Source: an uncultured Desulfuromonadales bacterium
GTDB taxonomy: Bacteria > Desulfobacterota > Desulfuromonadia > Desulfuromonadales > Geopsychrobacteraceae
DNA length: 64,000 nt
Reading direction: 5' to 3'
Assembly (NCBI GenBank): GCA_945787295.1
Contig: CALZHQ010000001.1
Span: forward strand, 1-64,000
Position 1 is the stretch's first letter. Every line of letters starts with the position of its first letter. The translations under genes were made by a program, and so were the position numbers. The notes beneath the pieces were generated by a model. It saw nothing but the letters and a program-made list of their open reading frames with translations, did not search any database and was not told the origin of the DNA. This document shows positions 44,249-52,806 of this stretch, piece after piece.

Positions 44249-44806
44249 TTAATAGCCGCCGCAGATACCATCACCAGGGACCTGAGTGACCTTGATCTGG
44301 CTTTTGGCCGCCGCAAGGGCCGCAGCATAATCGGGTTCGGCGCTGAGTTCGGGAACGATTTCGACATGCTGGATACGGTCTTCGCCATCGACGACGAAAA
44401 TGGCCCGACAAAGCAGTTTTGTTTCTTTCATCAGCACCCCATAATCGGTCGCAAAGGAGAGCTCCTGATAGTCGGAAAGGGTTTTGACCCGATCGACATC
44501 AGCTGCCGCGCACCAGCGCTTTTGCGCAAATGGCAGATCAGCGCTGACCACCAGGACCAGCGTGTCTTCGTTGAGCTGAATCGCTTCCTGATTGAATCGG
44601 CGGACCTCAGCGTCACAGACCGGGGTGTCGAGGGATGGGAGGGTGCAGATGATTTTGGTTTTTCCACGAAAATCGCCCAGGCTGACGGCATTCAGATCAC
44701 TGTCGACAAGGCTGAAAGACGGCGCCTTGTCCCCGACCTTGAGTGCCGGGCCGAGCAGGGTGAGCGGCTGACCTTGAAATTTAACGACATCTGTTCTTTC
44801 CTGCAT
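44249..44806 (-). CDS. tpx: Thiol peroxidase with a mycofactocin-like C-terminal tail
   Basis: 185 residues from the ATG at 44806, which gives the standard Tpx start (MQERTDVVKFQGQPLTLLGP) and has AAGGAA upstream. Peroxidatic Cys in PSLDTPVCDAEVRRF and resolving Cys in FAQKRWCAA are present, as in atypical 2-Cys peroxiredoxins that reduce peroxides with thioredoxin. Odd feature: Tpx normally ends near its last helix (here AALAAAKSQIK), but this one continues VTQVPGDGICGGY and stops. That tail is nearly the mycofactocin core DGICGVY of the MftA encoded in this window, at the same extreme C-terminal position. Confidence 0.92.
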   Translation of the reverse strand: MQERTDVVKFQGQPLTLLGPALKVGDKAPSFSLVDSDLNAVSLGDFRGKTKIICTLPSLDTPVCDAEVRRFNQEAIQLNEDTLVLVVSADLPFAQKRWCAAADVDRVKTLSDYQELSFATDYGVLMKETKLLCRAIFVVDGEDRIQHVEIVPELSAEPDYAAALAAAKSQIKVTQVPGDGICGGY

Positions 44807-44829
44807 GGGGAGGTTCCTTTCCGGCATGG

Positions 44830-46218
44830 CTACCACTGGCGGCGGTTATCGGGGTCGAAGCCCGGGGTCGCCCCGCCACCTCGGGTGTAATAATCGCGAT
44901 AATCATACTCCTGCTCGGCTTCGACTTTGTCGATCGAACGCTTCGAGCGGTGCTCCTCTTCGAGATAGATATTGCGGAACAGGTCTTCGACGATCTGGTT
45001 CAGGTCATCAATGCTCTTGACGACTTCAACGTTGTCGCAGTAAGCGCCATAGGTTTCGAGAATACAGTCACCCCGCTTCCACAAGGGTTTCTCTTCAGGC
45101 GTCAGCCAGAGCATGTAGCCGGCTTTCTCGCGCAGCTGCTCCAGCACCCAGTCATTCGCTTTATTGTAGTTGTTGCGGGCATCGCCGAGAAAAATAACCG
45201 CCGGCCGGCCGCGCAGGTTTTCGAGAAATCTTTCCTTGAAGGCCACCAACACCTTGCCGTAATCGCTGTTGTCATCCAGATCGACAATTTTGCCGCTGTC
45301 GATGTTCTCGAGCATGGTGTTGATCGGCGTATTGTTGAGCATCTCCGTGATCTCGGCCAGCTCGGCGTTAAAGATGAAGCTGCGGACATCCATCAGCCGA
45401 TTGTGCAGGGTGTGCAGCAGCAAAAGCATGAACTGGGCGGCGTGGCTGACGGAGAAGCTGACATCGCAGAGCACTACCAGGCGCGGCTTCTGCTTGCGTT
45501 TACGACGCAGCGCCAGCAGAAACGGGACCATGCCGTTGCGGTAATTCTTCTGAATGGTGCGGACCACGTGAATTTTGCCGCGGTTCTCCATATTCTTGAT
45601 CCGGCGGATATCCTTCTTTAACCGCAGCAGCATCCGCGAGACAGCATCCTCCATCTCGTCGACCTCCTGCGGACTGAAGGTCATGTCGCGCTTCTGCCCG
45701 GCCGGCTCCTTGAACGCCATGGTGACCGGATTCTGCGGCATGCGCATGGAGGGGCGTGGCATGTCCATCGCCTGACGATAGCCTTTCAGGCGGATCTGCA
45801 TTTCGGTCCCGTCGAGATCATCCATATCGATCTCTTTGAGCCCGATCAGGTCTTTCAGGTCTTCAGGGCTCAGTCCCGATTCAACATGGGCCAGGGTCAT
45901 ATTCTCATTCACCATCTCGGGGTTGGTGCCGAGCATCTGCTCCCCTTCGATGCTGAAGATCGCGTCATGCAGCAAATCTTTGGGTTCGAGACCCATCCCC
46001 TCAGGATAGCTGCGAAAAAAACGGTTGAACACCTCATCAAAGGTGGGGATGTCGTGGACATTCTTGACCAGCGTCAGGCGCAGCAGAGCCCGCACCGCGT
46101 CGCGCCCTTCCAGCCCGCCATAGGCCAGAGCGCAGACCGCGTCAAGGCTTTCTCCCGGCGAAACCCGCAAGCCTTCTTTGCGCAGCTCAGAGACAAATCT
46201 GGTGATGATTCTTTCCAC
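44830..46218 (-). CDS. CoxE-like von Willebrand factor A domain protein
   Basis: 462 residues. The C-terminal half is a VWA domain with the metal-ion-dependent adhesion site DVSFSVS (about residue 253) and later GDARNNYN. The N-terminal half is helical, as in CoxE/YehP-type proteins. CoxE pairs with a MoxR AAA ATPase (CoxD) in maturing metalloenzymes such as CO dehydrogenase; here the MoxR gene lies 3 bases upstream. With an Fe-dependent alcohol dehydrogenase gene directly before, a role in metal loading or activation of an alcohol-oxidising enzyme is a reasonable inference. Confidence 0.87.
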   Translation of the reverse strand: MERIITRFVSELRKEGLRVSPGESLDAVCALAYGGLEGRDAVRALLRLTLVKNVHDIPTFDEVFNRFFRSYPEGMGLEPKDLLHDAIFSIEGEQMLGTNPEMVNENMTLAHVESGLSPEDLKDLIGLKEIDMDDLDGTEMQIRLKGYRQAMDMPRPSMRMPQNPVTMAFKEPAGQKRDMTFSPQEVDEMEDAVSRMLLRLKKDIRRIKNMENRGKIHVVRTIQKNYRNGMVPFLLALRRKRKQKPRLVVLCDVSFSVSHAAQFMLLLLHTLHNRLMDVRSFIFNAELAEITEMLNNTPINTMLENIDSGKIVDLDDNSDYGKVLVAFKERFLENLRGRPAVIFLGDARNNYNKANDWVLEQLREKAGYMLWLTPEEKPLWKRGDCILETYGAYCDNVEVVKSIDDLNQIVEDLFRNIYLEEEHRSKRSIDKVEAEQEYDYRDYYTRGGGATPGFDPDNRRQW

Positions 46219-46221
46219 GCC

Positions 46222-47121
46222 TTAATCCAGTTCTTCAGCCGCCAGTTCCGTGACTTTCTCCAGGTCGGCCTGATGCTTGGAGATCACCCCGACGGTGTTG
46301 GCGACAACCTCCGGGGTCAGCTTGCTGATGTGCAGAATTGACAGGACCTCGGCCCAGTCGAGGGCTTCCGAGACACTCGGCGGTTTGCGCAGGTTGAGCT
46401 CGCGCGCCTTGCGCAGAAAACCGACCATCTGGTGGGCCAGCTCGTCGCAGATGTCAGGGAAGCGGGCGCGGACGATCTGCACCTCGCGCTCCAGTTCCGG
46501 GTAATCGATATACAGGTAGAGACAACGCCGCCGCAGCGCATCGGAGATCATCCGCGTGCCGTTACTGGTGAGAATCGCCAGCGGCTTCTGTTTGGCTTCA
46601 AGGACCCCGAGTTCGGGGATCGAGACTTGAAAGTCGCTCAGACATTCGAGCAGCAGGGCCTCAAATTCATCGTCGGAACGATCGATTTCGTCGATCAGTA
46701 AAACCGAACGTTTTTCCGAGAGGAAGCTGCGCAGAACCGGCCGCTGTACCAGAAAATTTTCAGAAAAGAACAGGCTCTCTTCCGTAGCAAGCTGCTCGAC
46801 CGCATCCCGCAGGTCTGACGCCGCGCAGAGGTGGTTGTCCAGCTGGGTACGCAGCATCTGGGTATAGAGCAGCTGCTTGCCGTACTCCCAATCGTAGAGC
46901 GCTTTGCCTTCGTCGATCCCTTCGTAGCATTGCAGCCGCACCAGTGGGAAATCCAGGACTTCGGAGAGGGTTTTCGCCAGACCGGTTTTGCCAACACCCG
47001 GGGGGCCTTCGATCAGGATCGGCTTCTCCATCCGCAAGGCAAGAAAAACGGCGGTGCAAATAGCGTCGTCAGCGATGTAGCCTCCGGAGCGGAGCTGTTC
47101 TTTTACGTCTTTTTCGGTCAT
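46222..47121 (-). CDS. MoxR-family AAA ATPase (CoxD-like)
   Basis: 299 residues from ATG 47121 (AGAGG upstream), giving the usual MTEKDVKEQLRSGGYIAD opening; ATG 47160 adds 13 residues. Walker A GPPGVGKTG, Walker B VLLIDEIDRSD, and sensor 1 AILTSNGTR are intact. MoxR ATPases work with VWA proteins as chaperones for metalloenzyme maturation. It pairs with the CoxE-like gene downstream. The hairpin at 47176-47219 separates it from the upstream Fe-ADH, so expression may come partly by read-through. Confidence 0.9.
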   Translation of the reverse strand: MTEKDVKEQLRSGGYIADDAICTAVFLALRMEKPILIEGPPGVGKTGLAKTLSEVLDFPLVRLQCYEGIDEGKALYDWEYGKQLLYTQMLRTQLDNHLCAASDLRDAVEQLATEESLFFSENFLVQRPVLRSFLSEKRSVLLIDEIDRSDDEFEALLLECLSDFQVSIPELGVLEAKQKPLAILTSNGTRMISDALRRRCLYLYIDYPELEREVQIVRARFPDICDELAHQMVGFLRKARELNLRKPPSVSEALDWAEVLSILHISKLTPEVVANTVGVISKHQADLEKVTELAAEELD

Positions 47122-47175
47122 ATTGAGCAACCTCTTGTCGAAGGAATCGGCCAATTTCATTATACTCAAATAAGA

Positions 47176-47219
47176 GAGCCGCTGGCGCCAGGAGTGGAAT
47201 CCCCAGGGGCCAGCGGCTC
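47176..47219 (-). terminator. Hairpin after the Fe-ADH gene
   Basis: Arms GAGCCGCTGGC and its exact complement GCCAGCGGCTC (11 bp) flank a 22-base loop. On the minus strand TCTTATTT follows, a weak U-tract. It may attenuate transcription into the MoxR/CoxE genes. Confidence 0.6.
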
Positions 47220-47259
47220 CTCACCTCAGCTTAGAACGTCTGTTTCAGAATCAATTCAA

Positions 47260-48465
47260 TTACATGCAGCCCTTGAACACGGCGCGCATGTTGTCGAAAC
47301 CGATATCCACCGGGTTGCCTTCTGAGCAGATGTCGGCAGCGGCGAACTTGGACAGACCATCCAGATCTTTATCCTGCAGACCCAGGTCGGCAAACTTGGT
47401 GGTGATGCCGAGGTCGTCTTTCAACTCCTGGATCATGTCGATGAACAGCTCACCGGCCTTCATATCAGTCATGCCATCGGTGTTGATACCCGCAGCACGG
47501 GCCATCATGGCGAAACGCTCCGGGCAGGCCGGCAGGTTCAGACGGCAGACATCGACCAGGGCGATGGCGTTGCACAGGCCGTGCGGGGAGTCATAGAGAC
47601 CGCCCATGGCGTGAGCCATACTGTGAACGATGCCGAGACCGGCGCTGTTGAAGCTGTAGGCCGCGGCCATTTCGGCCCAGACCATCTGCTCGATCGCCTT
47701 GTCGTTGTTGCGGTTCATCGCCGACTGGCGCAGGTTGCCGAAGATCTCGGTGATCGCCCAGAGGCCCGGACCGTAAGCGGACTGGACGCACAGACGCGAA
47801 GCAATCGCTTCGACGGCGTGGGTCAGAGCGTCCATGCCGGTGTAGGCGGCCAGATCGGACGGCATGCACTGATGCAGCAGCGGGTCATTGACCGACTTGC
47901 TCGGGGTGCAGTTCGGATCGAACAGAGCCATCTTGTACATCTTCTCGGTGTGGTTGATGATCGAGAAGCAGGAGACCTCAGAACCGGTACCGGAGGTGGT
48001 GTTGATGGCCAACTGAGGGATCTTGTTCGGCTTGGTGGCCTTGAAGGCGCCCTCGAAGGACCGGACGTCCTGGCCGTCATGGCTGTAAACCAGCTTGATC
48101 GCCTTCGCACAGTCGGTGGTGCTGCCGCCGCCGATGCTGATCATGCCGTCGAATTTACCTTCGGCCAGCACCTTGGCGCCTTCCATGACTTCGAAGTCTT
48201 TCGGGTTCGGGGTCGCCTTGTCGAAAACTTCGGACTCAACACCGGCGTGCTTCAGAACACCCTGAATGGTTTCGACGATCCCGGTCCCTTTCAGGCCGGT
48301 GGTCACGATCAGGGCGCGGGTCATGCCCAAAGCTTTGGCATCGTTGCCGACCATGGAGTGCGCACCCCAACCGATATTCACGGAAGGATATGCGTGCTGC
48401 ATCTTGATCGGGTACTCTTGCCTTTCACCGGCCAGTTGACGTTTTGCATCTCTGAAATGGGGCAT
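47260..48465 (-). CDS. Iron-containing (group III) alcohol dehydrogenase 1
   Basis: 401 residues, strong AAGGAGGAAAG ribosome site. NAD(P)-binding GGGSTTDCAKAI and the dinucleotide-side TSGTGSE motif are present, with metal ligands in DALTHAVEA (Asp, His) and in AHAMGGLYDSPHGLCNA (two His). It resembles methanol/ethanol dehydrogenases of the Bacillus methanolicus Mdh type, several of which keep NAD(P) bound (nicotinoproteins). Mycofactocin serves as electron acceptor for nicotinoprotein alcohol dehydrogenases in known systems, so this enzyme is a candidate partner. Its promoter is sigma-54 dependent and shares elements with the second Fe-ADH. Confidence 0.9.
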   Translation of the reverse strand: MPHFRDAKRQLAGERQEYPIKMQHAYPSVNIGWGAHSMVGNDAKALGMTRALIVTTGLKGTGIVETIQGVLKHAGVESEVFDKATPNPKDFEVMEGAKVLAEGKFDGMISIGGGSTTDCAKAIKLVYSHDGQDVRSFEGAFKATKPNKIPQLAINTTSGTGSEVSCFSIINHTEKMYKMALFDPNCTPSKSVNDPLLHQCMPSDLAAYTGMDALTHAVEAIASRLCVQSAYGPGLWAITEIFGNLRQSAMNRNNDKAIEQMVWAEMAAAYSFNSAGLGIVHSMAHAMGGLYDSPHGLCNAIALVDVCRLNLPACPERFAMMARAAGINTDGMTDMKAGELFIDMIQELKDDLGITTKFADLGLQDKDLDGLSKFAAADICSEGNPVDIGFDNMRAVFKGCM

Positions 48466-48489
48466 CTTCTTTCCTCCTTGTGGTGTTTG

Positions 48490-48522
48490 GTACTCAAGCT
48501 AACGGCAACATTAATTGAGTAC
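48490..48522. repeat. Inverted repeat in the Fe-ADH 1 leader
   Basis: GTACTCAA and TTGAGTAC (perfect 8-bp arms, 17-base loop) sit 25-57 bases before the ATG, inside the predicted transcript and just upstream of the ribosome site. An operator or a leader hairpin is possible. Confidence 0.5.
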
Positions 48523-48668
48523 GGTACGGTTAACTAATGCGCTGTAACAATGTGTTTCGTCAGCGCAAGAGCTGACCAAATAACTACGTTTTACCGATTC
48601 ATTGTGTCGACTGTATTCAATTTGAACACTCTGTCACCAAGGCTCATCAACAGTCGAACCAACGAATT

Positions 48669-48684
48669 TGCAAAGCCAGTGCCA
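48669..48684 (-). promoter_or_regulatory. Sigma-54 promoter of Fe-ADH 1
   Basis: Minus strand TGGCACTGGCTTTGCA is a perfect match. TAAAACAGTGTTCTTACT lies immediately upstream (48702-48685). Transcription should begin near 48657, leaving a leader of about 190 bases. Confidence 0.85.
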
Positions 48685-48808
48685 AGTAAGAACACTGTTT
48701 TATATCAGTTACTTACATTGAATTATGGGGTTTTTGACAAAATGGTCTTGATTCGTTCCTGGGGAGGAAATAAGCACTAATTGCCGTAGATACAGAATAT
48801 ACAGGTAT

Positions 48809-48832
48809 TTTACGGTATAGAAATTCTCCACA
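48809..48832 (-). promoter_or_regulatory. Candidate distal enhancer of Fe-ADH 1
   Basis: TGTGGA-N12-CGTAAA on the minus strand, with the same 18-bp periodicity as the TGTAGA pairs elsewhere, 125-148 bp upstream of the -24 box. Match to the hexamer is imperfect. Confidence 0.4.
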
Positions 48833-48938
48833 GTGGGGAGTTTTTCACCGCAACTTGATCGGATTCATTAATGAGAGATTGTTTATTTCAGTGATTGACT
48901 TGAAAAAAATTTGGCGGGGATTGAAAATCTGACAAAAA

Positions 48939-49820
48939 CTACAGTCGATCTGCAGCGGCCCTGCTCTCCTTTTCGGGGGAGAGAGACCGCGGCATGGTCA
49001 CCAGGGCGATTCCGCAGAGAATCGCCACCGAAGAGAGCAGCAGACGAAAAGTCATTGACTCGTCGAGCAAGAGAACCCCGCCGATTGCAGCAATGACCGG
49101 AACGCTCAACTGCACGCTGGCGGCACTGGTCGCACTTAAAATGGGGACGACTGCGTACCACAGGGCGTATCCCAGCCCGGAAGCCAGGGCGCCCGAAGCG
49201 ACCGCATAACCGACCCCGGAAATATCCAGCGATAAATTGAGGCTGGTCGCGCCACTTAAAAGGGCGGCAAACGGCAACGCGCGAATAAAATTCCCGGCAG
49301 TTGCTGACAACGGATCACCGCCCCCCTTGCCGCGCAAAGAATAGATTCCCCAGGCGACCCCGGCGCTGAGCATCAACAGCGAGCTGAGCGGCGACGGGGA
49401 AGAAAATTCCTGCAGCAGCAAGCCAATCAGGCCGACAAATGCCAGACCAAGTCCGAGTGCTTGTCGGCCGGTCAGTTTTTCACCGGTCCAGAGGCCATAA
49501 CCGATCATGGTTCCCTGGACCGCCGCGAACAGGAGCAAGGCTCCAACCGAAGCGGGCAAATTGATGTAGGCATAGGAAAAGCCTGCCGCATAGACAAACA
49601 GTACGAAAGCCGAGGACCAATTTCCGCTGAGAGGCCTGGACGAAGCGCGCCAGCGGAACAGCAGCCAGAGCGTCAATGCGCCGGAGAAGAGCCTGATTGA
49701 GGTAAAGCTGCCGGGGTCGATGCTGGTTGTTTTAAGCGCCAGACGGCAGAGCAGTGAATTGCCGGCGAAAGCAACCATGGTGAGTGAAACCAGGGATAAT
49801 TTGCGGAGCGGAAGATTCAT
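48939..49820 (-). CDS. EamA/DMT-family transporter
   Basis: 293 residues, ten membrane helices in two EamA repeats (about 5-140 and 150-285). The second repeat has the typical SVQLSVPVIAAIGGVLLLDE. RhaT/YdcZ-type relatives export amino acids or other metabolites; substrate unknown. It stands between the Fe-ADH control region and the SPASM maturase and appears unconnected to either. No clear ribosome site precedes the ATG. Confidence 0.85.
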   Translation of the reverse strand: MNLPLRKLSLVSLTMVAFAGNSLLCRLALKTTSIDPGSFTSIRLFSGALTLWLLFRWRASSRPLSGNWSSAFVLFVYAAGFSYAYINLPASVGALLLFAAVQGTMIGYGLWTGEKLTGRQALGLGLAFVGLIGLLLQEFSSPSPLSSLLMLSAGVAWGIYSLRGKGGGDPLSATAGNFIRALPFAALLSGATSLNLSLDISGVGYAVASGALASGLGYALWYAVVPILSATSAASVQLSVPVIAAIGGVLLLDESMTFRLLLSSVAILCGIALVTMPRSLSPEKESRAAADRL

Positions 49821-49864
49821 AGCGCACTGTTCAGAAACAAGGGAGAACGCTCCAGCGCATGAGA

Positions 49865-50965
49865 TTATTCTTGCTCAAGGGTTTTCCAGTCTTGTATGGC
49901 CCGCCGCTGCTGGCAACGATCCTCGACCATCATAAAATCCCCGAAGCTGCCCCAGGTCCGCCCCATACACCCCCCGGCACAGCTCTTCAAGAGTGGGCAC
50001 TGTTGACACTCGGCAAGCGCCGAAACACGGTTGCGACTGAGGTGTTGTAATTCAGCCCAGTCTGTTGCCCCTTCGGCCAAAGCGCATAGCAGGCCTTTTT
50101 CATAGACCGCATTAACGGAAAACTTTTCAGCGTGGCACATCAGGCAGGGGAACAATACTCCATCAGCCGTCAGGTACGGGGTCCTGACGAATGAACACTG
50201 TCCCTGGGCCGCAGGTTCAGACTGACACCACTCCAAAGAAGCGATACATCCCAACGCGCGATAATGGCGACGGAAAGTTTCATCGCTGCGGTACCGATCA
50301 AGCATGGTCAGATACTGACCCGGCTCGGGTGGAGCGATCTGGTCATCGGCTGCGGCACGCCCGCAAGCGACCAGGCAACCGCTGCTGACAGATGGAATCC
50401 CGAGCTCGGCGGCAAAGGACAAAACCTCAGGCAGCTCTTGAAGGTTGTGCTTCATCTCAGTGAAAAACAATGACAACCTGCTTCCAAGACCCTGTTTAAC
50501 CAATTCTTCCAAAAGAGTGATGGTCTGGCTGAAAGTCCCCGCCCCACGAATCAGATCATGAGTCGACCCCCTGGCGCCGTCGAGGCTGATCTGGATCTGC
50601 AGAAGCTCAGGATTGACCCGATCAAATGCTGCGAGGTGCGCTTCGGTCAACAACAAGCCATTGGTCTGCAGGATAATCTTTTCCAGGCCAAGACTGACTG
50701 CGTGGTCGAAAATCCCCTGCCAGTCCGGATGCAGCAGTGGTTCTCCGCCGGTCAAGCGCAACTTCCTGCCCCCAAGGAGAGAAAAGTCGTCGAGCACTTT
50801 ACAGATCTCTCGACCCGAGATGTCCTGCTGCAACTGGCATGGTCCCGCTTCAAACCAGCAGTGAGCACATTCAAGGTTACATTTTGTCGTGACGGCGATG
50901 GTTAATAAGTCTGGAGGGATAAGGCCATTTTTCGTTAACAGCGATCTGACGGCCTGCGGATCCAT
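49865..50965 (-). CDS. Radical SAM/SPASM maturase, unknown target
   Basis: 366 residues. The radical-SAM motif CNLECAHC at about 30-37 is followed by LTGGEPLLHP. The SPASM domain has cysteines in CQSEPAAQGQC, CLMCHAEKF and the terminal CQQCPLLKSCAGGCMG. It belongs to the peptide- or enzyme-maturing group with MftC and PqqE. No precursor peptide is encoded nearby. Genes to its right are MOSC and MoaA, suggesting a link to molybdenum or tungsten cofactor enzymes, whose SPASM maturases look similar. TGTAGA elements lie 60 and 126 bases upstream, but I found no sigma-54 promoter. Confidence 0.85.
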   Translation of the reverse strand: MDPQAVRSLLTKNGLIPPDLLTIAVTTKCNLECAHCWFEAGPCQLQQDISGREICKVLDDFSLLGGRKLRLTGGEPLLHPDWQGIFDHAVSLGLEKIILQTNGLLLTEAHLAAFDRVNPELLQIQISLDGARGSTHDLIRGAGTFSQTITLLEELVKQGLGSRLSLFFTEMKHNLQELPEVLSFAAELGIPSVSSGCLVACGRAAADDQIAPPEPGQYLTMLDRYRSDETFRRHYRALGCIASLEWCQSEPAAQGQCSFVRTPYLTADGVLFPCLMCHAEKFSVNAVYEKGLLCALAEGATDWAELQHLSRNRVSALAECQQCPLLKSCAGGCMGRTWGSFGDFMMVEDRCQQRRAIQDWKTLEQE

Positions 50966-51025
50966 AATTCACCTGTGGTCGAGATAACAGCAGCCAAACC
51001 TAAGACAGTTCCTGAGCTTAGGGAG

Positions 51026-51096
51026 TGTAGAGAAATTGGTCAGCTGGGCGACTTCAGGCGCGTCGCCTGCCCGCAAAAGCGTAGCGTTTTTCTACA
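51026..51096. promoter_or_regulatory. TGTAGA sites in opposite orientation
   Basis: GGGAGTGTAGAGAAA (TGTAGA at 51026-51031, plus) and, inverted, TTTTTCTACACTGTGG (TGTAGA at 51096-51091, minus). They resemble the half-sites at the sigma-54 promoters and lie just upstream of the SPASM maturase. Confidence 0.35.
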
Positions 51097-51111
51097 CTGT
51101 GGCGATATGAA

Positions 51112-51306
51112 TCACCGCGGAGGTCGTTTCGATGCGGGCCGCCCGGAGTTTTTTGCTGTCTCGAGGAAGCTCTCCAGACCCTGGCGTAAGACCGTGGAGA
51201 TATCGACTGAGCTCTTGCGTAGCGCCTGCTGGAGCAAGCGCCATTCACCTTCTGTGACCCGTACGGAAAGAACATGCTTTTTCGGAGTTTTTGCAGCCCT
51301 GCTCAT
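51112..51306 (-). CDS. Small ribbon-helix-helix-like protein
   Basis: 64 residues with AGGAA upstream. The stretch HVLSVRVTEGEWRLLQQALR, then ISTVLRQGLESFL, fits a beta-helix-helix (CopG/Arc-type) DNA-binding fold flanked by Lys/Arg/Pro-rich tails. Possibly a small regulator of the maturase or MOSC genes. The short length makes this tentative; the TGTAGA element at 51091-51096 is just after its stop. Confidence 0.55.
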   Translation of the reverse strand: MSRAAKTPKKHVLSVRVTEGEWRLLQQALRKSSVDISTVLRQGLESFLETAKNSGRPASKRPPR

Positions 51307-51343
51307 AAGTCATTCCTGATCAGATATTTCTTCTGCCCGACCG

Positions 51344-51775
51344 CTAGACAATCTGGACAACAGATCCGGCCTGCACCAGACCACCGCGGAGGACACGGGC
51401 AAAGATTCCTTCCTTGGGCATCACGCAGTCGCCGGCCTGGTGATAGATAGCACAGCGGCTATGACACTCCTTACCGATCTGGGTCACCTCAAGCAGGGTT
51501 TCATCGAGCGCCAGTCGCGCGCCAATCGGCAGATCTGTCAATACGACGCCACGGGTGGTGATATTCTCGGCGAAAGCGCCCGGATCGACATCCAGCCCCA
51601 TTTGACGCATCTTATCGATGCTCTCTTCGGCCAGCAGGCTGATCTGCCGGTGCCAGTTTCCGGCATGGGCATCCCCGGCGATGCCATAATCCACCTTGAG
51701 CTCAACGGCAGAAACCGGGATTTTCTGCTCCCCTTTTTGTTCACTGATATTGACCGCAATGACTTTTGCCGACAT
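51344..51775 (-). CDS. MOSC-domain protein
   Basis: 143 residues covering a single MOSC domain: YGIAGDAHAGNWHRQISLLA, FAENITTRG, and EVTQIGKECHSRCAIYHQAGDC with the conserved cysteine expected to carry sulfur. MOSC proteins deliver or use sulfur with molybdenum or tungsten cofactors. The neighbour MoaA, 30 bases upstream, supports that context. Small stand-alone MOSC proteins often accompany MoaA/MogA in anaerobes. Confidence 0.88.
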   Translation of the reverse strand: MSAKVIAVNISEQKGEQKIPVSAVELKVDYGIAGDAHAGNWHRQISLLAEESIDKMRQMGLDVDPGAFAENITTRGVVLTDLPIGARLALDETLLEVTQIGKECHSRCAIYHQAGDCVMPKEGIFARVLRGGLVQAGSVVQIV

Positions 51776-51805
51776 TGATTCAGACTCCCGAATAGCGACG
51801 GTCCT

Positions 51806-52783
51806 TCAACCGCCGATTTGTGCCATGGTAAAGGGCGCATGACCGGCTTCGACTTGAGTCAGGGCATGCATGGCCGGCTTCCCTTCAACCAGAGCGCGTA
51901 ACATTTTCTGCACGACCTGTTGATTGCCGTCCGCCAGCACCGGGGCCAGATCCAGCTCTTCTGCAGAAAACAGGCAGTGTTTGGCCTTGCCGGTCGCAGT
52001 CACCCGGATCCGATTGCACTCGTCACAGAAATGTCCGGAAAGCGCTGTGATCACACCGACGGTCCCACTTGCTCCGGCAATCCGATATTCCCGCGCCGGG
52101 CCAGACAGCTCACCCTTGACGACGGGCGAATAACTGAACTCGTCGGCGAGTCTCGCGAGGATTTCACTGCCCGGCATCACCAGCGACTGCCAGTTCGCCT
52201 CCTGAATCGCCGGCATATACTCGATAAACCGAACGGAACAGTTGCGCTTCAAGGTGAGGCGGGCGAAATCGACCAGTTCGCCATCGTTGATCCCCCGCAT
52301 CACGACCATATTGATCTTTACCGGCAGGCCCTGCTGTTCAGCGGCCGAAATACCAGCAAGCACCCTCTTTAGATCATCCCGGCGGGTGATTTGGGCAAAG
52401 ACATCCGGTTGTAGAGAATCAAGACTGATGTTCAGTCGCCGGACCCCGGCCTGGCGCAGATCGCTGGCCATCTCCGGCAACAGCAAGCCGTTGGTGGTCA
52501 GCACCAGTTGCTGCAAGCCCGGAATCTGTGCCAGACGTTCAAGAAAAGGCAGAACTCCCTTGCGGACCAGAGGCTCGCCACCGGTCACCCGGATTTTTTT
52601 GATGCCCAGCGAAATCGCCGACTGGGCCAGCAAAAACAGCTGCTCATAGCTGAGGACCGCGGCATGCTCCAGCTTGGAGACGCCCTTTTCAGGCATGCAA
52701 TAGCGACAGCGCATGTTGCAGCGGTCGGTGACTGAAAGCCGCAGGTAATTAATTTTTCTACCAAATGTATCAACCAGCTGCAT
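51806..52783 (-). CDS. moaA: GTP 3',8-cyclase (MoaA)
   Basis: 325 residues from ATG 52783, matching the usual MQLVDTFGRKINYLRLSVTD opening; a GTG 15 bases upstream is possible. N-terminal CNMRCRYC binds the radical-SAM cluster; the C-terminal cluster ligands are in CDECNRIRVTATGKAKHC. It makes 3',8-cyclo-GTP, the first step in molybdopterin synthesis. The usual C-terminal GG is present at the very end (QIGG). It follows the sigma-54 regulator by 23 bases, so may be cotranscribed with the ADH-kinase-regulator operon. Confidence 0.94.
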   Translation of the reverse strand: MQLVDTFGRKINYLRLSVTDRCNMRCRYCMPEKGVSKLEHAAVLSYEQLFLLAQSAISLGIKKIRVTGGEPLVRKGVLPFLERLAQIPGLQQLVLTTNGLLLPEMASDLRQAGVRRLNISLDSLQPDVFAQITRRDDLKRVLAGISAAEQQGLPVKINMVVMRGINDGELVDFARLTLKRNCSVRFIEYMPAIQEANWQSLVMPGSEILARLADEFSYSPVVKGELSGPAREYRIAGASGTVGVITALSGHFCDECNRIRVTATGKAKHCLFSAEELDLAPVLADGNQQVVQKMLRALVEGKPAMHALTQVEAGHAPFTMAQIGG

Positions 52784-52806
52784 AGTAAAACCGTTCACGA
52801 AGCCGT

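Larger units (their letters stand above)
48466..48938. other. Fe-ADH 1 upstream region
   Basis: 473 bases with no gene. It contains the leader with its inverted repeat, the sigma-54 promoter, the candidate enhancer, and a further imperfect inverted repeat (CCGTAGATAC at 48784-48793 with GTATTTTACGG at 48805-48815). Confidence 0.7.

Noticed and set aside
49865..50965. SPASM protein as PqqE
   Set aside because: The sequence around its CxxxCxxC does not match PqqE, and no pqqA, pqqB, pqqC or pqqD is adjacent.
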